A stretch of DNA of 64,000 nt from Oligoflexus tunisiensis (GCF_001748245.1 NZ_BDFO01000001.1:6291346-6355345), one strand, 5' to 3'. Positions 42,262 through 51,512 are shown, counted from the first letter of the stretch. The notes: generated from the letters alone by a model not told the origin. Translations and numbers: made by a program.

Positions 42262-43442
42262 GATACAGCTCCTTCCATGGCGTACGTGGATCGGGTCAAC
42301 TCAGTTCCGGGAGTCCAGCGGTAGTTGCTGGCCACCGCCTCGGAAGGCGATCCCGAAGCATTCAGTTGAGCACGGTATTGAATGGAGCGCTGCTGCTCCT
42401 GGCTGCGATCGACGAAGGTGACTCCATTGGCGGAAAGATTGATCTCCGCAGACAGCACACCCTTCACAAAGTTGCGGTTGCTTTGGTAGGGCAGGGCATC
42501 GGGAAGAACGGAAGGAATCACCGACATCGGGTCACGACGCTCGATTTTTTTGAACACATCCATGGCCACATTCAGGTGCCCGAGTTCATAATCGAGGAAT
42601 CTTTCCCAGATGGCCTTGATCCGGGGGTTGGTTTCCTGCTCGACACAGCTATAGTAGTTGTAAACTTCGTTGGCCTCATGCAGCAGCCACTTTTCGAGCC
42701 AGTTCTCGGTTGGATCAGCGATCGACTCATACTGGGTGACGTGCTGTTCCTCGATGGAGGCGATCTCGGCATAGAGCTGCCGGGCCAGGGGATCCGAGAA
42801 GAGCGGGCCCACGTTCATGTAGTAGTCGTGGGTTTGGAATTCACCGGCCATGATCGTCAACGCATGCAGCTTGGTCAAGGGATGCGCGCTGCTTTTTTCA
42901 TACGGTGTACGAATATCATCCACCGGATGCCGGTGCTCGACCATCGTGGGACGGCCGGGCAGGATATCCGTATAGCTTTGCAGGATGGAGTTCGCATCCT
43001 TGCCTTCAAGGCGATCCATCAGCGCCGAGTACCGGTAAAGGTGATCGAAGTCCTCGAGCAGACCAAAGCGATAAACCTGGGCCAGATAAGGATCAGGTTC
43101 CCGCTGGGCGACGGCAGCGGTCACTTCAATGGCCACCTGCTCGTAAGCGATCGTCGTTTCCAGTGGCGATTGATCGGGTGGGGTCAGCCAGTTGATGGTT
43201 GTCGCCTGATGCTGCTCCACCCGTCGGATAATGGCGAGTTCTTTTTGGATTTCAGGATTCATCCGAAAGCAGGCATGGGAAAATCGCAAGGCTTCGATTT
43301 CTATCCCGTTCATGAGGATCTGCCGCACACGAGTCATGGCGTCGTCATCAAGTTTACTGATGGGCTCGACCACAATATCTTTCCAGGACCGTAGCTGCTT
43401 ATCCAACGGATAACCTCGGTTTTCCTCTAATTTCATTCCCAT
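42258..43442 (-). CDS. Large ferritin-like protein, probably two bundles
   Basis: A 394-residue protein with repeated ferritin-type helices: EIEALRFSHACF, RRVEQHQATT, AYEQVAIEV, EDFDHLYRY in the first part, then AGEFQTHDYYM, SIEEQHVTQYES, HEANEVYNYYS and YELGHLNVAM in the second. This suggests two di-metal bundles fused in one chain. A tail of 80 residues (FVDRSQEQQRS, NYRWTPGTE) is unlike ferritins. The start at 43442 has GGAGGAACCT at ideal spacing; a TTG 12 bases upstream was rejected. It is the first gene of the ferritin-like pair operon. Confidence 0.75.
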   Translation of the reverse strand: MGMKLEENRGYPLDKQLRSWKDIVVEPISKLDDDAMTRVRQILMNGIEIEALRFSHACFRMNPEIQKELAIIRRVEQHQATTINWLTPPDQSPLETTIAYEQVAIEVTAAVAQREPDPYLAQVYRFGLLEDFDHLYRYSALMDRLEGKDANSILQSYTDILPGRPTMVEHRHPVDDIRTPYEKSSAHPLTKLHALTIMAGEFQTHDYYMNVGPLFSDPLARQLYAEIASIEEQHVTQYESIADPTENWLEKWLLHEANEVYNYYSCVEQETNPRIKAIWERFLDYELGHLNVAMDVFKKIERRDPMSVIPSVLPDALPYQSNRNFVKGVLSAEINLSANGVTFVDRSQEQQRSIQYRAQLNASGSPSEAVASNYRWTPGTELTRSTYAMEGAVS

Positions 43443-43511
43443 AGGTTCCTCCAATGTCTGGTCATTTGCGTCTCGACAAATCTGCAGACATCGTGCCAGA
43501 ACCCGGGCGTT

Positions 43512-44660
43512 TTACAGAGGACTCGCGCTGAACTTGGGCCAGTCCGCCATGCTCTTTTCGAGACAGGTCTTCGCCAGATCGAGCGACTCACCGATCACGA
43601 CATGCATATCGAGATAGCGGTAGGTGCCGAGGCGACCAATGAACGTGATGCCCGGTTCCCTTTGAATCCTGTCCATATATTTCCGGAGCAGCTCCTTATC
43701 CTTTTGCAGACGCAGGGGATAATAGGGAGTGTCATGCGGTTCCGCGAGCTTGCTGTACTCGCGGAAACAGACCGTCTTCTCATGAGTTTCCCATGGCGCG
43801 AAATGCTTGTGTTCCGTAATGCGCGTATAGGGAATACGCGCTTCACAGTAGTTGATCACCGGGTTGCCCTGATAATCCCCGTCGGCATCGAAACGCTCAA
43901 ACTGCAGGCTGCGATACTGGAGGCGGCCCAGCGCGAAGTCATAGTAGGCATCGATCGGGCCACTCCAGAACACGTGATCGAACTGATCCTTGAAGTTCGG
44001 ATCAAATTTCTCTCCAAGCTGGACCTCGATGTTTTCGTGATCGAGGATTTTCTCGATGATGGCCGTATATCCTTCCACCGGGATGCCCTGATAACGGGAC
44101 GTATAATAGTTGTCATCGTAATTGAAGCGCACCGGCAGACGGCTCAGGATGGAGGCCGGCAGTTCGGTGGGTTCGACGCCCCACTGCTTTTTCGTATAGC
44201 CGTAGAAAAAGTTTTCATACAGGTCGCGGCCCAGGAATTTCAAGGCCTGATCTTCAAAGGTTTTCGGTTCTTCAATCGAAGCGTCACCGAGGGAGGCGAT
44301 AAACTCCCGGGCTTCACGGGGATCAAAGGTCTTGCCGAAAAACTGGTTGATGGTCAAAAGGTTGATTGGCAGCGAGAAAACGCCACGGGCTGTGACCGCC
44401 TTGACCCGGTTCGTATAAGGACCGAACTTCGCAAAGCGGTTCACATATTCCCACACATCCTCACGACTGGTATGGAAGATGTGAGGTCCATATTGATGCA
44501 CCATGACGCCTGTGGCGGGATCACGTTCCGTGTGGCAGTTCCCGGCGAGATGCGGCCGCGATTCAAATACCACAATTTTATATTTTCCCGTTGCGGCCAG
44601 CTCCCTGGCCACCACAGCCCCTGCAAATCCAGCCCCGGCTATCGCAATCTTCTTTGTCAT
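43512..44660 (-). CDS. glf: UDP-galactopyranose mutase
   Basis: A 382-residue flavoenzyme converting UDP-galactopyranose to UDP-galactofuranose. The FAD-binding start is IAIAGAGFAGAVVAREL, followed by ESRPHLAGNCHTE, the family's YGPHIFHTS motif, and the YTKKQWG motif near the substrate site. The C-terminal VIGRLGTYRYLDM-like stretch matches Glf. Length is normal. AGGGGATGAAGA precedes the ATG, 10 bases after the GH1/RmlD gene. It indicates galactofuranose in a surface polysaccharide. Confidence 0.95.
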   Translation of the reverse strand: MTKKIAIAGAGFAGAVVARELAATGKYKIVVFESRPHLAGNCHTERDPATGVMVHQYGPHIFHTSREDVWEYVNRFAKFGPYTNRVKAVTARGVFSLPINLLTINQFFGKTFDPREAREFIASLGDASIEEPKTFEDQALKFLGRDLYENFFYGYTKKQWGVEPTELPASILSRLPVRFNYDDNYYTSRYQGIPVEGYTAIIEKILDHENIEVQLGEKFDPNFKDQFDHVFWSGPIDAYYDFALGRLQYRSLQFERFDADGDYQGNPVINYCEARIPYTRITEHKHFAPWETHEKTVCFREYSKLAEPHDTPYYPLRLQKDKELLRKYMDRIQREPGITFIGRLGTYRYLDMHVVIGESLDLAKTCLEKSMADWPKFSASPL

Positions 44661-44670
44661 TCTTCATCCC

Positions 44671-46857
44671 CTATCTCATCGCCACACGGCATTCTGTCAT
44701 AAATCGATCCAGGGCAGAGTCGAGTTTGGGCAGAAGCTGCCCCCTTTCACTCCCGAGTGCACTGAATTTTGGTCTTCGGGCCATATGCAGGACATTCGCC
44801 GAATCGATCGGTCGAATCAATTGCGTATCCAGGCCTTGAAGCCTGGCGGCTTCACAGGCGAATTCAAACCAGCTCATGACACCATTGTTGGCGAGGTGCC
44901 AGATTCCTGATTCGCCATCCATCAAAAGATCCAGGCTGGCATCCACCAGATGCGGCACATAGGTGGGCGAAACCACCTGATCATGGAAGGCACCGATTTC
45001 ACGTCCGCGCGACAGCTGACGCAAGGACTGAATCACAAAGTTGTACTCATCCCAGGGCCCAAAGAACGCGCTGGTGCGAATGATCAGCGCCTCCTGATGG
45101 GCCTCGTTCACCCGACTTTCCGCCATCGCCTTGGACTGACCATAAATATTCAATGGCGCCGTGAAATCCCGTTCATTGTAGGGATTATTCTGTTGGCCAT
45201 CGAAGACCAGGTCCGTGGAATAGGTGAGAAACTGAATGCCCATCGCGGCACAGATCTGCGAGAGCACCTGGGCTCCCTGCACATTCGCGCGGAAACAGGC
45301 CTCTGGATTTTTCTCCGCTTCATCCACCTTCACATAGCCGGCGGCGTTGATCACGGCCCACGGACGCAGCTCACTGAGGCAGGCCTGGACTGCCTGATAG
45401 TCCGCGATGTCGAGATCCCTGTGACTCAGCAAACGATACTTGAGGCCGCGGCGTTCACAGATAAAACCAAAGGCGGTGGCCAGGGTTCCTGGACTGCCTG
45501 TGATGAGTATCTGCCGCGACCTGTCCGGCCGCAGGATACTGCTCGGACGCTGACCGATGCCGACGTCCGGAACCGAAGTGGGATAGAGCACCCGATCCGC
45601 CCGATGCCACCAGCCGAGGGTATCGAGAGCCGGATGATCGAACTCCTCCCCTTGATTGATGGCCTTCACCAGCTTGGACAGGGCCGTGGGACGCGGCTCA
45701 CGGCCTCCTCGAATATCGAAGACGCCGGACTCATAGTATCCGTCCGCACGGGTCACGAGGCTGTTCCAATCAAAGGAACCCAAAAGACTCCAGACCGTGA
45801 CCGCCCGAATATCGACGTTTTCCGCGCGTAATTCATGAGCGGACTGCCAGACTTCATAAAGCCAGCGCAGCTGCTCGTCGCGGGTACAGCCCACATGACA
45901 TTCGGTAATCGCCAAAGGCTGGCGATACCGTTGCCAGACTTCGCGCAGAAGCTCCTTCGGCCCATAGATGCATTCGCCACCCACGCGCACAGCTTCAATA
46001 TCGGCATAACGATGCCGGGTATTGCCGCCGCGGCTGTGGGGCGGATAGAATTCAAAACGCTCATCCAGAAAGCGATTGCTGGTCAGATAGTGATTGATGC
46101 CCAGAACAGCCGGTGGGCATGGATTCTCACTCAGCATCAGCAATTGCTTTTCCTCGATGCCATATTCCATCATGTAATCCCACAGGGGATGATCCTGTGT
46201 GACACGACCGAAGAGCAGATCAAAACTGAGCCAGCGCCGGCGGTTTTCAAAACGCGCCTGATAAGCGAGGAAAGGGGTGCTGAAGATGCGACCCATATCC
46301 TCAGTCTGAATCAGTTCGGCCTCCGGAATATGCTGACGAATCGCCTGCATCGCCTGCGCAATGCCGAGGCACTCATGCAGAAGCATCTGCAGAAAGCTGC
46401 GGTCATTGCGATGATGCGGAAACCAAACCCCGTAAAGGCCGCTGAATCGCGCGGTGGTCAGGGGTTCGTTGATCGGCGTATAGCGTTTAACCCAAGGGTA
46501 ACGCTGCGCAAACTGCGAGGCGAAATCCGCCAGCTTGTTTGGAAATTCCCGATCGAGCAGGTTGGTGGACGGAGGTCCACTGCCGTGATGGACAAAACCC
46601 ACGATCGGTTCAATCCCCAGCTCACGAGCCAGGGCGAGCCGCTCATCCGCCCAGGACCAGTCAAAGCCACCCGAACTCCGATAGCAGCGTTCCCATAGGA
46701 CGGGAAAACGCAGAGTCCGGATGCCCAGCTCGGCAAATCGCCTCAGATCCTCGGGCCGCGCATCATGACCACTCCACTTGATCTGATCAAAGTAGGTGTC
46801 CTGGACGCGGTTGGCGGTGCATTCCACACCTGCCCACAGCTCAAGCTTGTGTTCCAT
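44671..46857 (-). CDS. GH1-like glycosidase domain fused to RmlD-like reductase
   Basis: A 728-residue fusion. The first 430 residues resemble a family 1 glycoside hydrolase barrel: acid/base motif TPINEPL, and LAITECHVGC at the nucleophile place. The remainder (about 450-728) is an RmlD/SDR domain: glycine-rich GSPGTLATAF, STDLVFDG, and the catalytic YGQSK of dTDP-4-dehydrorhamnose reductase type enzymes. The fusion is found next to glf, so it probably makes a deoxysugar nucleotide. ATG 46857 was used; a GTG 9 bases upstream is possible. It overlaps the end of the glycosyltransferase gene by 17 bases. Confidence 0.85.
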   Translation of the reverse strand: MEHKLELWAGVECTANRVQDTYFDQIKWSGHDARPEDLRRFAELGIRTLRFPVLWERCYRSSGGFDWSWADERLALARELGIEPIVGFVHHGSGPPSTNLLDREFPNKLADFASQFAQRYPWVKRYTPINEPLTTARFSGLYGVWFPHHRNDRSFLQMLLHECLGIAQAMQAIRQHIPEAELIQTEDMGRIFSTPFLAYQARFENRRRWLSFDLLFGRVTQDHPLWDYMMEYGIEEKQLLMLSENPCPPAVLGINHYLTSNRFLDERFEFYPPHSRGGNTRHRYADIEAVRVGGECIYGPKELLREVWQRYRQPLAITECHVGCTRDEQLRWLYEVWQSAHELRAENVDIRAVTVWSLLGSFDWNSLVTRADGYYESGVFDIRGGREPRPTALSKLVKAINQGEEFDHPALDTLGWWHRADRVLYPTSVPDVGIGQRPSSILRPDRSRQILITGSPGTLATAFGFICERRGLKYRLLSHRDLDIADYQAVQACLSELRPWAVINAAGYVKVDEAEKNPEACFRANVQGAQVLSQICAAMGIQFLTYSTDLVFDGQQNNPYNERDFTAPLNIYGQSKAMAESRVNEAHQEALIIRTSAFFGPWDEYNFVIQSLRQLSRGREIGAFHDQVVSPTYVPHLVDASLDLLMDGESGIWHLANNGVMSWFEFACEAARLQGLDTQLIRPIDSANVLHMARRPKFSALGSERGQLLPKLDSALDRFMTECRVAMR

Positions 46858-48022
46858 AAACCGCACTCGGTTGGACGACGTTTTGTATTATGTACTGCCC
46901 CTGCACCAGCTGCCACATATCCGCGTAAGTTTTATCCCAGGAATTTTGCTCCAGGAATTGATCCACGCGCTCCAGCCAGGCATCGTAGCCTTGACGATCG
47001 GCAAGGATGGCTTCAGCCTTCGCGATAAACGTGGCCGCATCATCGGCTATCGAAACCAGATTTTTATCGCCATAGGGATGCACAACATCGCGGATCGAGG
47101 TTGAAATCACGCGACAACCTGCCGCCAGGTATTCTGGAGTTTTGGTCGGACTGATATAACGGGTGGCATCATTCCGCGCGAAAGGCAGAATGGCAATGTC
47201 CCATCCCCCAAGGTATTCCGGGAGCTGTTCATAGGGCTTGCCGCCGAGATAAAAAATATTGGGTCTGCGCGGCAGCGATGCCGGATCGATTTTGACCACG
47301 GGCCCGACCATCACAAAGTTCCACTCGGGACGCGCGGCCGCCACCTGATCGAGGAGTTCGATATCGATGCGCTCATCGATGACCCCGGCATAACCAAAGC
47401 GGGGGCCTGGGATGGACGCCTGATCGGACGGGTCCTCGCGAGTGATGCGCCCCTTTGCGAAATGCGTCGTGTCCACACTGCTGGGGAAGGGATAGACCTT
47501 GCGGTGCAAGTGTCTTTTCGCTTCATACAGACTGAAGCCTCCCGTGAACACCATGTCGACCTTATTGATCAGGCTTTGCTCGAGCAGCGGCAACTCCTGA
47601 GGCGCAAACTTGAAGTTCGCCAATTGATCCATGCAATCATAGACGCTCACGACCGGCGTGAGGTGATAGGAATGCTTGAGATGCATGGGGCTGTAGTACC
47701 AGCTCAAATAGTGGACAATCTCATGCGATTCCATCATCGTGGTGAGGAGTTCTTTCATGGTGGCGTTCAACTCCACTTCATCCCGGCCATGGGGAATATG
47801 CGGTGTCGCCACGTAAAGATTCTCCCCGTCCTGATGCACATGCAGGCGCGGTGCGGATTCGTCGGTGAATATAGGTTCTTCGAAGAAGAACACCCGACGT
47901 TCACGCGCGATGCGAGTCATCAGATGCTGGGGACGTTGAAACACAAAGTTCCAACGCAAATGCGAAAAGCAGATCAGATCGGGTTTCGTGATATTGTCAA
48001 AGGCATTCATCTGGTTTTTCAT
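46841..48022 (-). CDS. Glycosyltransferase, GT4-like family
   Basis: A 393-residue GT-B enzyme. It begins with the HLRWNFVFQRPQHLM pattern common in exopolysaccharide glycosyltransferases (as in TuaH), has VYDCMDQLANF in the middle, and the nucleotide-binding domain with GYAGVIDERID, VMVGPVVKI and the SPTKTPEYLAAG motif (Glu contacts the nucleotide). It is probably a galactofuranosyl or similar transferase. ATG 48022 has GAGGAG at good spacing; an in-frame TTG 6 bases upstream was rejected. It is the first gene of the sugar cluster. Confidence 0.87.
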   Translation of the reverse strand: MKNQMNAFDNITKPDLICFSHLRWNFVFQRPQHLMTRIARERRVFFFEEPIFTDESAPRLHVHQDGENLYVATPHIPHGRDEVELNATMKELLTTMMESHEIVHYLSWYYSPMHLKHSYHLTPVVSVYDCMDQLANFKFAPQELPLLEQSLINKVDMVFTGGFSLYEAKRHLHRKVYPFPSSVDTTHFAKGRITREDPSDQASIPGPRFGYAGVIDERIDIELLDQVAAARPEWNFVMVGPVVKIDPASLPRRPNIFYLGGKPYEQLPEYLGGWDIAILPFARNDATRYISPTKTPEYLAAGCRVISTSIRDVVHPYGDKNLVSIADDAATFIAKAEAILADRQGYDAWLERVDQFLEQNSWDKTYADMWQLVQGQYIIQNVVQPSAVYGTQA

Positions 48023-48178
48023 TCTCAACTCCTCGTTTCAAGGCTGCACAATTGCAATAGGCATACCGTTCGCATGTACGCCTTGGAAACGCAGGTTGAT
48101 TACACCGGGAGCAGGGGATGAGTAGGGATATGGCAACGCGTATTCTTCACCCATCGTCATAAAGCCATAATACAGAAA

Positions 48179-48202
48179 GCCCCAAGCCTGACGGCCTGGG
48201 GC
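48179..48202 (-). terminator. Terminator after the collagen-like gene
   Basis: On the minus strand GCCCCAGGCC pairs with GGCTTGGGGC (one G-U) around GTCA, followed by TTTCTGTATT. It lies 43 bases past the collagen-like gene's stop and is followed by the sugar cluster's own transcription start, so the clusters are separated. Confidence 0.75.
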
Positions 48203-48244
48203 AAAGCCTAAGACACTCGCTCCTCCAGGAAGATGGAAAGGCTT

Positions 48245-49588
48245 TCAGCCTCCCGCTGGGCCAGCTGGCCCTTGTGGGCCGGGCGGTCCTTGAGGTCCTT
48301 CAGGACCTTGCGGTCCTGTTTCACCCCGTGGTCCGCGTGGACCCGGATCGCCCATGTCACCCTTCGGACCAACAGGACCTTCGGGGCCTGTCAAGCCTAT
48401 ATCTCCTTTAGGACCCTGAGGTCCGACGGGGCCTGTATCGCCCTTGTCGCCTTTGGGTCCCTGAAGTCCAACTTCACCACGGGGACCTTGTGGACCCATG
48501 ATACCCGTATCACCTTTGTCACCCTTCGGACCCTGTGGACCCATCAGTCCTTGCGGACCTTGTGGACCCATGGGACCGACATCACCCTTCAGACCTTGCG
48601 GACCGACCGGGCCGATTTCACCGCGTGGACCCTGCGGTCCTTGAGGTCCGGTGTTGCCTTGCAGACCTTGTGGACCCATGGCACCCATGTCACCTTTATC
48701 GCCCTTGTCACCGCGATCCCCTTTATCACCTTTGGGACCGGTTTCACCGCGTGGACCCTGGTCCCCGCGATCGCCTTTATCACCCTTGTCGCCTTTATCG
48801 CCTTTGGGTCCTTGCATGCCCTGAGGACCCTGGGCTCCGGTGTTGCCTTTTTCACCTTGCGGGCCCATCGGACCAGCAGGACCCACTCCACCGCGATCAC
48901 CCTTCGGTCCTTGCAGACCCACGCGACCATAGTGGAAAGGGGCAAAGAAGGGCACGATCTGCTCTTCAGCAGCGTTCTTCAAATGAAAGAGCATGGAACC
49001 GGCAGGCCGAGCCAAAAGCTCCTTCGGCAGTTTGATTTCCTTGCCAAGGACAGTCATGAAGTTGCAGCTGTTATGCATCACAACTTTATGTCCCTCAGCT
49101 CCCCACAAAACCTGTTTCGTGTTTTTATCGAGGATGGAAATTTCAAACCAGTTGAGCATGGAACAGACGTCCTGCTTGCGCGAGCAGTAGCAGTCCGCTT
49201 CGATATAAACATAGGCCGCACCATCGTAATCGTTGACGGGCGGATGGGGATTGTTCTGACCCGGATCATTCTGCCCCGGATCCTCACCGGGATTCTGTCC
49301 GGGGTTCTGCCCAGGATTTTCAGTGTTCTGCCCGGGATCTTCCTTGCCATCGTCCGTACCGGAATCAGGCGTGCCGCCCGGCGTGGTTCCAGTTTCGTCT
49401 GCTTTGCCCGTTGCGGGAGACCCACTGTTATCGGTGATGGTCTCGGGGTTCGCATCCTGTCCCTGGACCACAACCGGTGTCGTTCTCCGTTTGACTTCTT
49501 CCTCCGGAATGCCGCAGCCAAGCAGCAGCAATGCGAAGGCAAAAGCCGGCCCGGTGCACGCAAGGTGCACTTTCACTGGATGTTTCAT
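48245..49588 (-). CDS. Lipoprotein with C-terminal collagen-like Gly-X-Y domain
   Basis: A 447-residue surface-type lipoprotein. Lipobox: CTGPAFAFALLLLGCG (acylated Cys near 25). A spacer with repeated P-G-Q-N segments (PGQNPGQNPGEDPGQN) runs to about residue 120, then a unique region of about 100 residues with cysteines (DCYCSRKQDVCS). The C-terminal half, from about residue 222 to the end, is a continuous Gly-X-Y array of about 74 triplets such as GPKGDKGDK and GPQGPRGE. This should fold as a bacterial collagen triple helix and lie at the surface. It has no C-terminal cap after PAGPAGG. The GAGGGG site before ATG 49588 set the start. Confidence 0.88.
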   Translation of the reverse strand: MKHPVKVHLACTGPAFAFALLLLGCGIPEEEVKRRTTPVVVQGQDANPETITDNSGSPATGKADETGTTPGGTPDSGTDDGKEDPGQNTENPGQNPGQNPGEDPGQNDPGQNNPHPPVNDYDGAAYVYIEADCYCSRKQDVCSMLNWFEISILDKNTKQVLWGAEGHKVVMHNSCNFMTVLGKEIKLPKELLARPAGSMLFHLKNAAEEQIVPFFAPFHYGRVGLQGPKGDRGGVGPAGPMGPQGEKGNTGAQGPQGMQGPKGDKGDKGDKGDRGDQGPRGETGPKGDKGDRGDKGDKGDMGAMGPQGLQGNTGPQGPQGPRGEIGPVGPQGLKGDVGPMGPQGPQGLMGPQGPKGDKGDTGIMGPQGPRGEVGLQGPKGDKGDTGPVGPQGPKGDIGLTGPEGPVGPKGDMGDPGPRGPRGETGPQGPEGPQGPPGPQGPAGPAGG

Positions 49589-49826
49589 TGGTCCCCTCTT
49601 CTCTAACTCTTGGGTTTGCATGAGTCCCGCAACACGATCGGCTCCAGCGGCAGGAACTTGAGAACACGAAAAAAAGTGCCGTCTATTCCGGAACCTGCAA
49701 AGATTTTTTGGCTGGATGAGGGGGTATGGCTTGGGGGCTCCCCAAGCGATTTTAGGGGGAAACCAGCCGTGGCGACTGGCAAATTTCCTGATTCCCGCTG
49801 GGGTTTTGGTAAGGATTCGAAAGGCG

Positions 49827-50798
49827 TCAGAGTTTAAGACGTTGACCGGTTGGTATGGATACCCACTGCTCCGAAGTCATCTCCCGCAGGCGATAGCTGG
49901 GAAAACGGAGAAGGAAACGCTCCGCATCGACCTCCCGTTTGCGGCAGCGTTCAATCTTATAGATTTTTGAGTAGTAGGACAGGTAGGTGCCGTTCAAACC
50001 CTTGCAGGCTTCATCCAAAGGCAGAACGTCCACGTTCTTTTCCATGACCAGCATCTTTTTATATTCATCATTCAAGGACGAAGGAAATTCCTTGCCGATA
50101 GGCAGCGCGAGAAATTCCTCTTCCGGCAATTCCAGAACGTCCTGGGATTTCTTGGGGTGCTTCGCCGCGTGATCCGCGTAAGTATCCCAGTCCGGGAAGG
50201 GGCGCTTTTTACAGCCTTCCACATAGAAAACGTCTGAAGCGCGCGAGATGATATAGCGACCTTCGATTTTTGCGCAGTTCGGTTTTTTTCCCTTCGGCGA
50301 GGATCCCAGGGCCGGACCTTCGGGAATTTTCGCGATCGTGATATTTTCCACGCCGATCACGCGACGACCTTTCAGGATCGGATTCCGCTCATCATCGTCC
50401 GGCATGATCTCGCGTCGCTTGCAACCTTCCACCTTGAAGACACGATCATAATAAGCGATGTACTTGCCCTCGAACTTGCGACATTCGGCTTTGATTTCGG
50501 CATCGGTGAACGTGGTTTTTTTCGGCAGCTTGGGTGGCGGCAGTTCATTGGAATCCGTTGGGGGCGAACCCGATGTGCTTTCCGGCGTTGTGGCCCGCGC
50601 CAGAGGACGATCGTCCACCACAGGCTCCTCGTCCTGATCCGGCCACTGCGGTTCCTCAACCGGTGGCGCCATCTCCGGCTCTTCAAATTGTGGCTTGGGC
50701 AGATTCTCGATTTGCAATCGCGGAATGGCCAGAGCCGAAGAGGTCAAACTCAAACTTCCCATGGCCAACACGAGGCCCCAGGACTTCAAAAATTTCAT
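49827..50798 (-). CDS. Secreted protein with three Cys-pair modules
   Basis: A 323-residue protein with a signal peptide (LVLAMGSLSLTSSALA) and a Pro/Glu-rich spacer. Three copies of one module follow: CRKFEGKYIAYY...VEGCKRREI, CAKIEGRYIISR...VEGCKKRPF and CKGLNGTYLSYY...IERCRKREV. Each has two cysteines about 20 residues apart, an aromatic-rich strand between them and a basic cluster after the second cysteine. The order and spacing suggest a repeated small disulphide domain. I do not recognise the family. AAGG precedes the ATG. Confidence 0.75.
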   Translation of the reverse strand: MKFLKSWGLVLAMGSLSLTSSALAIPRLQIENLPKPQFEEPEMAPPVEEPQWPDQDEEPVVDDRPLARATTPESTSGSPPTDSNELPPPKLPKKTTFTDAEIKAECRKFEGKYIAYYDRVFKVEGCKRREIMPDDDERNPILKGRRVIGVENITIAKIPEGPALGSSPKGKKPNCAKIEGRYIISRASDVFYVEGCKKRPFPDWDTYADHAAKHPKKSQDVLELPEEEFLALPIGKEFPSSLNDEYKKMLVMEKNVDVLPLDEACKGLNGTYLSYYSKIYKIERCRKREVDAERFLLRFPSYRLREMTSEQWVSIPTGQRLKL

Positions 50799-50957
50799 TC
50801 CATAGCCTTTCTCAACGTAGCTCCCTGTCAGGAACCCTAACAGGTGTCACCCCAATGGGCCTTTAACCCATTTAAAAGCCTGCAGGAATCCTTGGCAACT
50901 TCTTTGCAAGCACGCCCACTAGGCGTAGTAGCTGTCGTTCCTTCTGCGGAGTGGACT

Positions 50958-51413
50958 ATGTTGTTGGATAAACTGCTGAATTTCATGGACCTGGCCTGCA
51001 TCGACCCCCGGATGTACTGGAAGCTGCCTACCCTCGATGGGACGCAGCTCTACGAAATCCAGTGGCGTCGCGATGATAAATTGCGCTGGCGCTTTCGCAA
51101 GGTCGGCGCGCTCCTCTGGGAACTCAGCTCCGAACAGGCACTCGTTCACCAATTGACCGAGCACAGGATCGACATCGAATTATTTGAATCCAAGTTGAAA
51201 ACCGGGCTCCTGCAGCAGGTCGCCTATGCGGACCGCGTGGTGCGCGATGCCTGCAAAATTATGGGAGCCGAGACTGTGGAACAGGCGATTGCGGATCAGC
51301 GCAGCTTTTTATCACAGCTCGAGGATGCCATCGCCATGCTCACGAAGTTGCCTTCCACGAGCAAGCCTAAACTGCGAGTCATTAGAGATAGCGAAGAAGC
51401 CGCTCACCCGTGA
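50958..51413 (+). CDS. Hypothetical soluble protein, 151 residues
   Basis: A charged, helical protein with no signal peptide or motif I recognise. It begins MLLDKLLNFMDLACIDPRMY, contains TQLYEIQWRRDDKLRWRFRK and ends EEAAHP. GGAG lies upstream of ATG 50958, which was preferred to the longer frame from 50844 inside the leader. Its last codons and stop are the first copy of a tandem array that continues downstream. Confidence 0.6.
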   Translation: MLLDKLLNFMDLACIDPRMYWKLPTLDGTQLYEIQWRRDDKLRWRFRKVGALLWELSSEQALVHQLTEHRIDIELFESKLKTGLLQQVAYADRVVRDACKIMGAETVEQAIADQRSFLSQLEDAIAMLTKLPSTSKPKLRVIRDSEEAAHP

Positions 51414-51512
51414 CGAGCGGGCTGGCCTGACCGAAGAAGCCGCTCACCCGTGAGGAGCGGGCTGGCCTGACCGAAGAAGCCGCTCACCCGTGACGAGCGG
51501 GCTGGCCTGACA
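51393..51512. repeat. Three tandem copies of a 40-base unit copied from a gene's 3' end
   Basis: CGAAGAAGCCGCTCACCCG... repeats three times at exact 40-base spacing (51393, 51433, 51473), differing at one base. The first copy codes EEAAHP and the stop of the hypothetical gene. CCGCTC and GAGCGG within each unit can pair into a short hairpin, and each ends in GGCCTGAC. The parallel with the array at 15109-15248, which also ends a gene and contains GTCAGGCC, is notable. Confidence 0.85.

Noticed and set aside
42258..43454. TTG start for the large ferritin-like protein
   Set aside because: The TTG overlaps the ribosome site that serves the ATG at 43442.
48233..49606. 457-codon plus-strand open frame
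   Set aside because: Antisense of the collagen-like Gly-X-Y repeat; its openness is explained by the repeat.
51393..51512. Attachment site or transposon end
   Set aside because: Three exact 40-base direct repeats starting inside a coding frame, with no integrase or transposase nearby.
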